Below, one piece after another: positions 36,209 to 44,290 of a DNA stretch of 64,000 bases (position 1 is the stretch's first letter; every line of letters begins with the position of its first letter). The notes beneath the pieces were generated by a model. It was given only the letters and a program-made list of their open reading frames with translations, was not told the DNA's origin and did not search any database. The stretch lies in the NCBI RefSeq assembly GCF_001422815.1, contig NZ_LMMP01000001.1:371919-435918 (forward strand). Direction: 5' to 3'. Source of the stretch: Methylobacterium sp. Leaf91. GTDB taxonomy: Bacteria; Pseudomonadota; Alphaproteobacteria; Rhizobiales; Beijerinckiaceae. The translations under genes were made by a program, and so were the position numbers.

Positions 36209-37923
36209 CCTCCGATCCGGGGGGCAAGGTGGCATCGCCCGCCGTCGGTTCTCCCCCCCGCAAGCGCTCCTTGAGGGGCGGCGGTCCCCTGAGCGGCGAC
36301 GAATTCCGGGAACTCGCCGGTTTCGCCGACGCCTCGGCATCCGCGCCCGGCACGATGCGGCCTGGGGCGCTGCGCGGCTCTGCGCAGGGACGCGACCTCG
36401 ACAGTCTGGCCCACACCCTGTTCCTGCGGATCTACCCGGTGATCGCCATCGTTGTGCTGGCGACGCAGATCGGCATCGCCTGGGTGAACTACACCGACAG
36501 CCTCAGGCTCTATACCGAACGGGCGAACCTCCTCGTCACCCTGACCGCCCATTCCATTGCCCGCCCCGATTGGAGCGAGCGCCCGGACGTCTACACGGCG
36601 CAGATCCAGGCCCTCACCCTCGATCCGGCCTTCCAGTTCGTGCGCGCCTGGAACGCGGCAGGCGGACTGGTGATGTCCGTCGGCGAGATACCGGCCGGTC
36701 GGGGCCTCGAACTCATCCGCGCCTCCAGCACCGTCACGGCGGCGGGGCGCGCAGAATCCGCGGGGCGACTGACGCTGGGATTGTCCACCGAAGCCCTGCG
36801 CCGCAACGCCGAGAAACAGGCGCTCCTGGCGTTGGGGGCGACCCTCATCCTGATGCTCGCCTTCGTGCTGACCCTCCATGCCAATGTCCGCAAACACGTC
36901 CTCGCCCCCCTGAAGCGACTGCTGCTCGCCATGCGCGAGGTCGAGCACAAACGCTGGTCGTTGGTGGAGTTCGACGGTGCCGTCCGGGCCAGCAACGAGA
37001 TCGACGTCATCTCCTCGGCCTTCAACCGTATGGTAGAGGGCCTGCGCGCCGGCGACGAGGCGAAGCAGCTTCTCGCCGAGCTCGAACAGGCTCATGCCAA
37101 GCTCGCGGACGCCAACAATCAGGTGATGGAGAGCATTGGCTACGCCCGCCGGATCCAGACCTCCGTCCTGCCCGACCGGGCGGCACTGGCCGGCGCCGGC
37201 ATTGACGTCGCCGTTCTGTGGGAGCCACTGCATCAAGTCGGCGGCGACTATTTCTGGCTGGAACGCCTCGACGACCTCAGCATCGTCGTGGTGGCCGATT
37301 GCACCGGCCACGGGGTGCCGGGCGCCTTCATCACCCTCATCGTCGCCACCGCGCTCGACCGGCTGCTGCACGAGCGCGGCCTGCGCTCGCCCGCCGAGAT
37401 CCTGACGGCCCTCGACGAAATGGTCCGCGTCCAGTTGCGCCAGGACGGGCGCGGTGCGGAATCCGACGATGGGCTCGATTGCGGCGTGTGCATCTGGGAC
37501 CCCGCGGCACGAAGGCTGAGCTTCGCCGGCGCCGGACTGGCGCTCACCAGCATCACGGAAGCGGGCCTCACCCGGATCAGGGGCGCGCGGCACGGGCTCG
37601 GCTACCCACGGCACGGGAGCACCCGGTTCACGACCGAGGACATCATTCTGGACGTGGCGCCGGGCGACACCTTCTACCTGATGACCGACGGCCTCACCGA
37701 CCAGATGGCCCCCCCCGGCGCGCAACGCCGGCTCCTCGGGCATCGTGGCGTGTCGGATATTCTCGTTCGCAGCCGCGACGAGGAACTCCGCCGGCAGATC
37801 AGCATTCTCGAGGCTGAGCTCGTTGCCTATCGGGGGCTCGAGAGCCGCCGGGACGACATGACCCTGGTCGCGTTCCGGCCGATACGTCCCACCTCGCCTG
37901 ACGCAGCTGAGGACAACCGATGA
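36205..37923 (+). CDS. siaA: SiaA-family membrane PP2C/SpoIIE phosphatase
   Basis: The 572-residue protein has transmembrane helix 1 at about 73-95, a periplasmic sensor domain at about 96-208, helix 2 at about 210-232, a HAMP-like linker with coiled coil, and a C-terminal PP2C/SpoIIE phosphatase. Metal-binding aspartates are visible in GGDYFW and ADCTGHGVPGAF, with GDTFYLMTDGLTD near the end. In the Pseudomonas pathway SiaA dephosphorylates SiaC and so switches on SiaD. Here siaA is last rather than first in the operon. The first 60 residues are low-complexity and cytoplasmic. The periplasmic signal is unknown. Confidence 0.9.
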   Translation: MTSDPGGKVASPAVGSPPRKRSLRGGGPLSGDEFRELAGFADASASAPGTMRPGALRGSAQGRDLDSLAHTLFLRIYPVIAIVVLATQIGIAWVNYTDSLRLYTERANLLVTLTAHSIARPDWSERPDVYTAQIQALTLDPAFQFVRAWNAAGGLVMSVGEIPAGRGLELIRASSTVTAAGRAESAGRLTLGLSTEALRRNAEKQALLALGATLILMLAFVLTLHANVRKHVLAPLKRLLLAMREVEHKRWSLVEFDGAVRASNEIDVISSAFNRMVEGLRAGDEAKQLLAELEQAHAKLADANNQVMESIGYARRIQTSVLPDRAALAGAGIDVAVLWEPLHQVGGDYFWLERLDDLSIVVVADCTGHGVPGAFITLIVATALDRLLHERGLRSPAEILTALDEMVRVQLRQDGRGAESDDGLDCGVCIWDPAARRLSFAGAGLALTSITEAGLTRIRGARHGLGYPRHGSTRFTTEDIILDVAPGDTFYLMTDGLTDQMAPPGAQRRLLGHRGVSDILVRSRDEELRRQISILEAELVAYRGLESRRDDMTLVAFRPIRPTSPDAAEDNR

Positions 37924-38107
37924 TCGACCGGTGCGCTGGCACACGCAAGACCGCGTGAGGATTCGGCACTGTCTGCGCTGTCGTCAGTAGACCGCCTCGG
38001 AAAGCCATAACCTTGCCGTCATGGCGGACCAAGCATGGCGGACCGGGAACGCTGGTATCCGCGGCCTGCTACTGCGTCATTATATGTTTCAAAAGTCGAG
38101 ATTGATC

Positions 38108-38371
38108 ATGACACGCTTCCTTGCCGCGTCCGTCTGTCTGGGCCTGCTCGTCGCCGTGCCCGTTCAGGCGCAGCCCTCGAACATTTCACAGCAGCCTGCG
38201 CCGAAGCGCATGACCACTGCCATGGGCGTGACCAAGCCGCCGGGCTCCACCTTCAATCGGGCCTCCACCGAAGCCGATATGCTCAAGGCCCAGAAGATAT
38301 CTGCAGCGCGCGACAAGGCTTGGGACCGGAAGATGCGGACCACCATGGGCTCGATCTGCCTCGGCTGCTGA
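38108..38371 (+). CDS. Small secreted protein of unknown function
   Basis: The 87-residue product begins with a clear signal peptide (MTRFLAASVCLGLLVAVPVQAQ). The mature part of about 65 residues is basic and predicted mostly disordered or helical, ending in CLGC. The start is the ATG at 38108; upstream in-frame codons give no signal peptide at the N-terminus. It lies between siaA and an ABC ATPase gene 25 bases downstream, possibly in one transcript with the latter. No family is recognised. Confidence 0.6.
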   Translation: MTRFLAASVCLGLLVAVPVQAQPSNISQQPAPKRMTTAMGVTKPPGSTFNRASTEADMLKAQKISAARDKAWDRKMRTTMGSICLGC

Positions 38372-38396
38372 CGCCAGAGACCGCGAGGCTCGGTCG

Positions 38397-39335
38397 ATGA
38401 TCCGGTTCGAGGGCGTCTCGCGCCGCTTTGCCGGCGCAGAGCGGCCCGCCGTCGACGGGATCGACCTCGACATCGCCGCCGGGACGACCTGCGTCCTCAT
38501 CGGCCCCTCCGGCTGCGGCAAGTCCACGACGTTGCGCATGGTCAACCGTCTGGTGGAGCCGGATGCCGGACGTGTCCTCCTCGACGGACGCGACGTGGCG
38601 GAGGTCGATCCGGTGCGGCTGCGCCGTGGTATCGGTTACGTGCTGCAGGGCATCGGTCTGTTCCCGCACCGGAATGTCGCCGAGAACGTCGCCACCGTGC
38701 CCCGCCTCCTGGGCTGGACACGCGCCCGGATCGCAGATCGGGTGGACGAGATGCTCGACCTCGTCGGCCTCGACCCGGACGCGTATCGCCAGCGACGGCC
38801 CAACGAATTGTCCGGTGGCCAGCGCCAGCGCGTCGGCGTCGCCCGCGCCCTGGCGGCAGACCCTGACGTGCTCCTCATGGACGAACCCTTCGGCGCCGTG
38901 GACCCCGTCGCCCGCGACCGGCTTCAGGAAGAGGTCGGCGAGATCCTGCGCAGGCTCAAGAAGACCGTGATCATCGTCACCCACGATATCGACGAGGCGA
39001 TGCGGATGGGCGACCGCGTCGTGCTCATGCGAGAGGGCCGGATCGTCCAGGCCGACACGCCGGACCGCCTGCTCGCAGCCCCAGCCGACCGATTCGTGGA
39101 GAGCTTCGTCGGTGAAGACCGGGCCTTGCGCCGGTTGGCCCTGAGCCAAGCGGGCGCGATCGCGGTTCCGGGCGATCCGGGTGATGCGCCGGGCGTCACC
39201 GCGGAAACGTCGTTGAAGGACGCCCTGGCGCTGCTCCTATCCAGCGGCGCCGATCACCTCGCGGTAACCGGGAGCGATGCCCCCGCCATCCTGACTCTCG
39301 CCGCGATCCGAAACGCTGCCTCGCGTCGGGTCTGA
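38397..39335 (+). CDS. OpuC/ProV-type osmoprotectant ABC transporter ATP-binding protein, without permease genes
   Basis: A 312-residue ABC ATPase of the glycine betaine/carnitine/choline group. Walker A is GPSGCGKST, the Q-loop is VLQGIGLFPH, the signature is [15 protein letters not shown], and Walker B is VLLMDEPFGAVD. The C-terminal 80 residues hold only one short CBS-like segment where OpuCA proteins usually have two. Permease and binding-protein genes, normally in the same operon, are absent on both sides: a small secreted-protein gene lies upstream and a repeat then the convergent jetC lie downstream. It may serve a permease encoded elsewhere or be the remnant of an operon. Confidence 0.88.
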   Translation: MIRFEGVSRRFAGAERPAVDGIDLDIAAGTTCVLIGPSGCGKSTTLRMVNRLVEPDAGRVLLDGRDVAEVDPVRLRRGIGYVLQGIGLFPHRNVAENVATVPRLLGWTRARIADRVDEMLDLVGLDPDAYRQRRPNELSGGQRQRVGVARALAADPDVLLMDEPFGAVDPVARDRLQEEVGEILRRLKKTVIIVTHDIDEAMRMGDRVVLMREGRIVQADTPDRLLAAPADRFVESFVGEDRALRRLALSQAGAIAVPGDPGDAPGVTAETSLKDALALLLSSGADHLAVTGSDAPAILTLAAIRNAASRRV

Positions 39336-39365
39336 TCGCGCCTTCGTCACAGAAAAGCGCGTCGC

Positions 39366-39485
39366 GTTAGGCACCCCCTCCCTTCTTCCCGCCTACGGGG
39401 AAAGGAACGGAGGGCACCCCGTCACGCCTTCGGTGAGCGAGAGGCGAAGCCAAAGCGACGGTGAGGAGGTGCCTCCGGCCACGCC
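39366..39485. repeat. GC-rich repeat between the convergent ABC ATPase and jetC genes
   Basis: The segment holds imperfect hairpins (CCCTCCCTTC...GGAACGGAGGG; TCACGCCTTCGGTGAGCG) and ends in GGTGAGGAGGTGCCTCC. Composition and arms resemble the hairpin repeats at 23361 and 28848. It may act as a terminator for both genes. Confidence 0.5.
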
Positions 39486-39487
39486 CC

Positions 39488-42400
39488 TCACTCCGCCGCG
39501 TCGGAGACCTGGAATCGCTCGATACCCTGGCGTTCCGGGTTGATGGCGGCGAGCGCGCGCTTAGCCGCCTCGAGCGGATGCTCGGCCTCGATCCGGACCG
39601 AAGTCAGATCCGGGCTCTTGTAGACGGTGACGATGGTGTCCATCACCTCGGTGAGCGTGGTGCGCTTGTCCTCGGGCGCCGCGATGAGAAGCTGCAATCC
39701 CCAGGCTTGGTAGAGGTCGACCAAAGCCTGGGAGTTGCGCACGTCGAGTTTCGAGAAGGCCTCGTCGAGAAGACAGAGTCCGAGGCCGGGATTCTCGTCG
39801 CCGGGCCGGTCTCCAGGATAATAGGCCGAGGCGAGTGACGCGGCGATGGCGACGTAGAACGGCGCCTGCGCCTCGCCTCCCGAGCCACGCAAGGCCCGGT
39901 TCGACATGGTGGTGCGGTTGCCCGTCTTGTCGCGCATGCCGATCTCGTAGACGAAGTAATTGCGGTAATCGGCAAGCCGCGCCGCGCTCTCGTCCCCGGC
40001 GATCAGGGCGGTGATCTCCTCGATCGCGGCAGCGAGCGGCCCCGGGGGTACGTCCTCGCCCTCCCCCGGCAGGATCGCCTGCGCTGCGTCGGCCGAACGC
40101 GCCACCTCGGTGGCGAGGGCATGCACGGCGGCGTAGCGACGATCGACGGTGGCCTCGAAGGCGTAGGTCTGGCCGGTGAAGGTCTGGGTCGAGAGACGTT
40201 CGTTCAGGGCATCGAGTCGGGTGCGGACCCGCTCGAACTTGTCGGCGAGGCGAGTCAGCAGGTCCTCGGTCATGAGGCGGCGCATCTCGCTCTCCGCGCG
40301 CACGGCCTGGTCGCGGTAGCGCCGCAACTCGTGGCCCGCCACCTCGTCATGGGCGCGGGCGACCCAGGAAAAGCCGAAGGAGGCCGGAGCATCACCGTTA
40401 CCCAGGGGGTTCTCGATGCGCCACTGAACGCAGTATTCGGCGAGATCGCGCTCTGCGGCACGGCCTTGCGTGCGCGCCGTCTCCATCGCCTCGCGGGCGG
40501 CGCCGCGCGCCGCATTGGCCAAAGCCGCCAACTCCTTGGATTCGAGGCCCGCCGCGTCGGCCCGCGCTTTGGCCACCGCCAGCGGATCGAACCCGTCCGG
40601 CCGGACGAGACGGATGCGCACGGAATCCCCCGCGATCCAGCGGGCATGGGCGCCGCGCCTTGCCTGAAGCGCGGCGCGGATCGCCTCCCGCGCGGTGGCG
40701 ACCTTCGCCTTCAGGCCCGCTTCTTCGCCGAGCAGCGCGTCGCGCTTCGGCTCCAGCACCTGAACGAGTTCGGTGAGATAGGCCGATCGCTCCTTGGCGA
40801 GCTTCTTGATCTCGGCCTCCAACGCGCCGGTATCGGCCTTCTCCACGGCTTCACGCTCGGTGGTGAGGCTGCGTCGCCGTCCCTCCATCGCGTCAGCCTC
40901 CTGGCGCAGGAAGACGATGTCGAGATTGGCGTCGGCGAGTCGGACCCGCAGCATGGCGGCAATGCGGGCGGCCTCGCGCAGCACGCCGGCCGCGCCGCGC
41001 AGGCGCCGTGCCTCATTGACCGCGTGTTCCAGGTTCTGCCGGCTCTCCGCCGTGGGACCGCGGCTGCCACGGGTCATCATCAGTTGAACCGGCCGCACTA
41101 CGGAATAGGCCATGCCGGAGGTCGAGCGGCCGCTCGGCGCCACGGCGCGGCTCATATGGGCCAAGGCCGCGTCGTTGGGGGCGAGATCGTAGCCGCCGAG
41201 CCGGGCCGCGAGAAACGCCTGGGCATGGGGATCGCGAGTCTCGATCAGCGAGATCGGCCCTTCGTCGTCGCGCCCGCCCCGGCGGCGCGCGGTGTCCGTC
41301 GTCTTCACCAGCAGGCAGCGATAGAACTGGCTCTTGCGGGCTTCGAGATGGGCGAAAGCCTCATTCAGCCGGTCCGGTTCGACGACGAGAGCTTCGCGGG
41401 CGCCTCCGAGCAGGCCCTCCAGAGCCGGTCCCCATTTCGGATCGGTGATTTCGGCGAGTTCGCAGATCGGCGTCGCCTCGATCCCGAGCCGGGCGAGTTC
41501 GTCGCGGAAAGTGGCCGTGTCGGAGGAGAGGCGCGCGCCGCCCGCGCGCCCGCTGCCGACTTCGGCCGAGAGGGCATGCGCCTCCTTCTCCTGGGCGCGG
41601 GCACGCAGGGCCATGTCCTCGGCAGCGGTATCGAGGGGGGTGGCGATGTCGGAGAGAGAGGCGAGGGCCGTGAGAAGGGGGCCGAGCGGTCCGTCCGAGC
41701 GAAGCGATTCCTCGGGGGGCGCATCGCGGCGCAGGCCGGAGCGCGAGCAGGCGGCCACGATCCGCGCCGATTCCGGATCGATGCGCTGGATCTCGGAGAA
41801 GACGACGTTGAGCTTGCCCGCCTCCTGCACCAGCCCCACCAGATCGGCGACGCGAGTGGCGAGGTCGCGCTTGTCGCGCGCCAGCATGGCGAGGCCGGCA
41901 TTGGAGGCGGCGAGCCGCCCCTCCCCCTGGCTCCCGGCCAGCATCGCTTTCTTGCCCGCGATCTCGCCGTCGATCTCGCGCACGAAACCCTGGCTGGTGC
42001 TCACGCTCTCGCGGGCGATGCGCAGGCGTTCCGCCACGTCGCCGAGGCGAGAGCGGGCCTGGCTGTAGTCGAGGATGCGGCGGCGCAGGTCGGCGCCGGC
42101 CGCTCGTAACTCGTCGAGGGTGGCCGAGAGGCTGGCTTCCGCCCAGGTTTCGTAGCGCTTGAGGATTCGGCCGAGATGGGAGAGCCGGCGCTCCAATTCC
42201 TCGATGGTCTCCAGGAGACGGCGCCAGTTCTCCACCGACTGGCGGATGCGCGCGACGTCCAGGGGCTCGGGTTCGAGGACGAATGAGCGCACGAAGGCGG
42301 AGGAATCGAAGATCGGCTTGAACGCCACGGCGTTGGAGAACGTACGCAGGAAGTGGCGCGGCTCGGGGCTCGGCGCGCCCTCGCGCATCAGCGCCAGGAC

Positions 42401-43075
42401 GTCGGCGGTGAAACGCTCGCCCGATGAGCGGAACTCCTCGAACCTGTCCGCCCGGATGCGGAGATCCTTTGCGATCTCCGGCCAGGGCGCCACGTATCTG
42501 CCCTCGGCGGTCTCGCGAACGTAATCGGCGATCTCGAACCGGTGTCCGACCGCGATGAAGCGCGAGAGCGTGGTCTCGCGACTGTCTTCGGCCCGGGCCG
42601 CGAGCGCGAGACCGACGGATACGACACGTCCGGTGGTCTCGTTCTCGAAGACGAGGACGATGAGGGTCTCGCAGGCCTCACGGGTGGGACGGCCGCCTTC
42701 GGCGGGGTCGCTGATCCAGCCGAGGCAGTAATCGCGGACTGTGCGGGCGCTGCGCCCCGAGGCAGACGCGTTGAGGGCGAGGCGGCTGGCGTTGTTGCCG
42801 GCGAGCACGGTACCGACAGCGTCGAAGATCGTCGACTTGCCGGCCCCCGTCGGCCCCACCAAGGCAGCCGCTCCCCGGATCCGGATCTGTTCGCGGCGGA
42901 TCAGGTACCAATTCGAGAGGGCGATGTCGGTGAGCCGATACACCGGGCGGGCAAGTCCTCGATGGAAATGACGGAGCCACGGCATGGACGGGGCGGCCCG
43001 ACGATGCAAGTCGACGGTCCCATCGTCCTCTTTTTCACAGGGGGCGATGTCGGGGCTTCGAGCCGTGCCACGCAT
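39488..43075 (-). CDS. jetC: JetC/MksB-like SMC ATPase of a Wadjet-type complex
   Basis: A 1195-residue SMC-like ATPase. The head begins with SNWYLIRREQIRIRGAAALV and Walker A GPTGAGKST at 74-82, a layout typical of MukB/MksB/JetC. Long coiled coils follow, broken by a hinge region near 540-660. The second head half carries a signature-like GSGGEAQAPFYV near 1060 and Walker B GLCLLDEAFSKLD. In Wadjet and MksBEF systems this motor extrudes DNA loops. The start is the ATG at 43075, with the ATG at 42985 (30 residues shorter) possible since neither has a strong ribosome site. It is the last gene of jetA-(89-aa gene)-jetB-jetC. No jetD nuclease gene follows; the next gene is a convergent ABC ATPase. 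Confidence 0.88.
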   Translation of the reverse strand: MRGTARSPDIAPCEKEDDGTVDLHRRAAPSMPWLRHFHRGLARPVYRLTDIALSNWYLIRREQIRIRGAAALVGPTGAGKSTIFDAVGTVLAGNNASRLALNASASGRSARTVRDYCLGWISDPAEGGRPTREACETLIVLVFENETTGRVVSVGLALAARAEDSRETTLSRFIAVGHRFEIADYVRETAEGRYVAPWPEIAKDLRIRADRFEEFRSSGERFTADVLALMREGAPSPEPRHFLRTFSNAVAFKPIFDSSAFVRSFVLEPEPLDVARIRQSVENWRRLLETIEELERRLSHLGRILKRYETWAEASLSATLDELRAAGADLRRRILDYSQARSRLGDVAERLRIARESVSTSQGFVREIDGEIAGKKAMLAGSQGEGRLAASNAGLAMLARDKRDLATRVADLVGLVQEAGKLNVVFSEIQRIDPESARIVAACSRSGLRRDAPPEESLRSDGPLGPLLTALASLSDIATPLDTAAEDMALRARAQEKEAHALSAEVGSGRAGGARLSSDTATFRDELARLGIEATPICELAEITDPKWGPALEGLLGGAREALVVEPDRLNEAFAHLEARKSQFYRCLLVKTTDTARRRGGRDDEGPISLIETRDPHAQAFLAARLGGYDLAPNDAALAHMSRAVAPSGRSTSGMAYSVVRPVQLMMTRGSRGPTAESRQNLEHAVNEARRLRGAAGVLREAARIAAMLRVRLADANLDIVFLRQEADAMEGRRRSLTTEREAVEKADTGALEAEIKKLAKERSAYLTELVQVLEPKRDALLGEEAGLKAKVATAREAIRAALQARRGAHARWIAGDSVRIRLVRPDGFDPLAVAKARADAAGLESKELAALANAARGAAREAMETARTQGRAAERDLAEYCVQWRIENPLGNGDAPASFGFSWVARAHDEVAGHELRRYRDQAVRAESEMRRLMTEDLLTRLADKFERVRTRLDALNERLSTQTFTGQTYAFEATVDRRYAAVHALATEVARSADAAQAILPGEGEDVPPGPLAAAIEEITALIAGDESAARLADYRNYFVYEIGMRDKTGNRTTMSNRALRGSGGEAQAPFYVAIAASLASAYYPGDRPGDENPGLGLCLLDEAFSKLDVRNSQALVDLYQAWGLQLLIAAPEDKRTTLTEVMDTIVTVYKSPDLTSVRIEAEHPLEAAKRALAAINPERQGIERFQVSDAAE

Positions 43076-43124
43076 GTTTCATGTGAAATCTTAACCCCGA
43101 TGTGGATGCCGCCCTTGATCGGGC

Positions 43125-43760
43125 TCAGCCGTCATCGTCCATTCGCGCCGCTGCCCAGGCGCGGACCTGCTCCATCCAGGAATCGGGTGAGAGCACCGCG
43201 ACACCGGGAAGGATCATCAGCGGCGTGATCTTCTCGACCTTGTCGCGCTCGCCCAGGCGAAGGGCACCCTTGCGGGCGAAAAGGCGCAGGATCTCCGTGA
43301 GGCGCGCTTCTTCCGGCGCCTCGCTGCGGGCGGCGGTGCGGATCGATTCGGCGATGTCATCGGTGGTACATTCCACGACACCGTCGGTGGTGACGCGGTG
43401 TTCCCGAAGCCCTTCCTCATAGGCGAGGCGCAGGGCCAGTAGCACGAGGGTCTCGTCCTTGCGCAGGCGCTCGGCCTGCCCGTCATGGCGTACGCCGTCG
43501 GCGGGCACGCGCAGGAACACCATCTGGTCGCGGGGCGAGACCTCGAACGAGTAGCCGAGACAGGCAAAATAGCTTTTGAAGAACGGTGCGTAATACCGGG
43601 CGATCTCGTAGGACCGGCCGATACCGGGCGTATCGGCATAGAGGCACTGGCTCTTCAGCACGACTTGAAGCGCGCGGATGAGATCCTCCTCGGACGGTGC
43701 ACGGGCACCCGGAGGCGGTGGCTCGTCGCCATCGACGATGGCGCGGAAGGCCTCGATCAT
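43125..43760 (-). CDS. jetB: JetB/MksE-like subunit (DUF4194)
   Basis: A 211-residue protein with the length and pattern of DUF4194, the MksE/JetB winged-helix subunit that binds the kleisin JetA. Typical parts are IRALQVVLKSQCLYADTPG near the N-terminus, YFACLGYSFEVSPRDQMVFL in the middle and KDETLVLLALRLAYEE after it. It lies 49 bases upstream of jetC and 85 bases downstream of the 89-aa gene. It has no strong ribosome site, so its translation may depend on neighbours. Partner of JetA and JetC by family knowledge. Confidence 0.85.
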   Translation of the reverse strand: MIEAFRAIVDGDEPPPPGARAPSEEDLIRALQVVLKSQCLYADTPGIGRSYEIARYYAPFFKSYFACLGYSFEVSPRDQMVFLRVPADGVRHDGQAERLRKDETLVLLALRLAYEEGLREHRVTTDGVVECTTDDIAESIRTAARSEAPEEARLTEILRLFARKGALRLGERDKVEKITPLMILPGVAVLSPDSWMEQVRAWAAARMDDDG

Positions 43761-43845
43761 TCAGACGGTCCGGTCGAGCGGGACACGGCGCCCCGTCACC
43801 CCGCCTCGTTACTCGGATCGCCCTCGCGACACAAAACCCGCTTCC

Positions 43846-44115
43846 TCACGCGGCTTTCGCCGGGGAGGCTTTGAACAACGACAGGCATTCCGTGTCGCGA
43901 TGCATGCTCAGGATCGAGGCACGGTCGATGGAGGGGTTCTGGGAGAGCACGCGCTGCACCTCCTCCACCACCTTGGAATAACGGTCACCGTCGAAATTCC
44001 GCTCCAGCGGGCTGACGGCGATGTAGGTCTCGACGACGAGAACCCTCTCGGTTCGCTCTTTCCCCACCTCGACGGCGATCCAGGCGGATTTGATCAAGCA
44101 CTTGCCGGTACTCAT
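43846..44115 (-). CDS. Unknown 89-aa protein encoded between jetA and jetB
   Basis: A small soluble protein read from an ATG preceded by AAGGAGGT with ideal spacing, the strongest ribosome site in the region. The fold looks like a strand-rich first half (AWIAVEVGKERTERVLVVET) followed by two helices (SKVVEEVQRVLSQ and a C-terminal one). No motif is recognised. It is on the same strand as the jet genes, with 175 bases of spacer after jetA that hold hairpins and a possible promoter, so it may have its own transcript. It is not a normal member of Wadjet or Mks operons. Role unknown; a regulator, an accessory subunit or a later insertion are all possible. Confidence 0.7.
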   Translation of the reverse strand: MSTGKCLIKSAWIAVEVGKERTERVLVVETYIAVSPLERNFDGDRYSKVVEEVQRVLSQNPSIDRASILSMHRDTECLSLFKASPAKAA

Positions 44116-44290
44116 GGGCTAACCTCCTTATCAGTCCCGCTTAGATGCGGGTATACCAAGAGGATGATCCGACTCTTCAAGTCTGCCAAGGGCACTGACA
44201 CGTTTGTGATGACATCTCGTCTGTCACGACAATTGTGCAATGCACGCAAACATTCGGTCCTCCCCACCGAACGGGACGACGCGCGGGGTC
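44116..44290 (-). promoter_or_regulatory. Spacer with hairpins and strong ribosome site upstream of the 89-aa gene
   Basis: On the minus strand there is a stem TTCGGT/ACCGAA shortly after the jetA stop, a TTGCACAATTG stretch, then a CCCGC/GCGGG hairpin immediately before AAGGAGGT and the ATG. The hairpin next to the ribosome site could modulate translation. The base composition is lower in G+C than the flanking genes. Confidence 0.45.
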
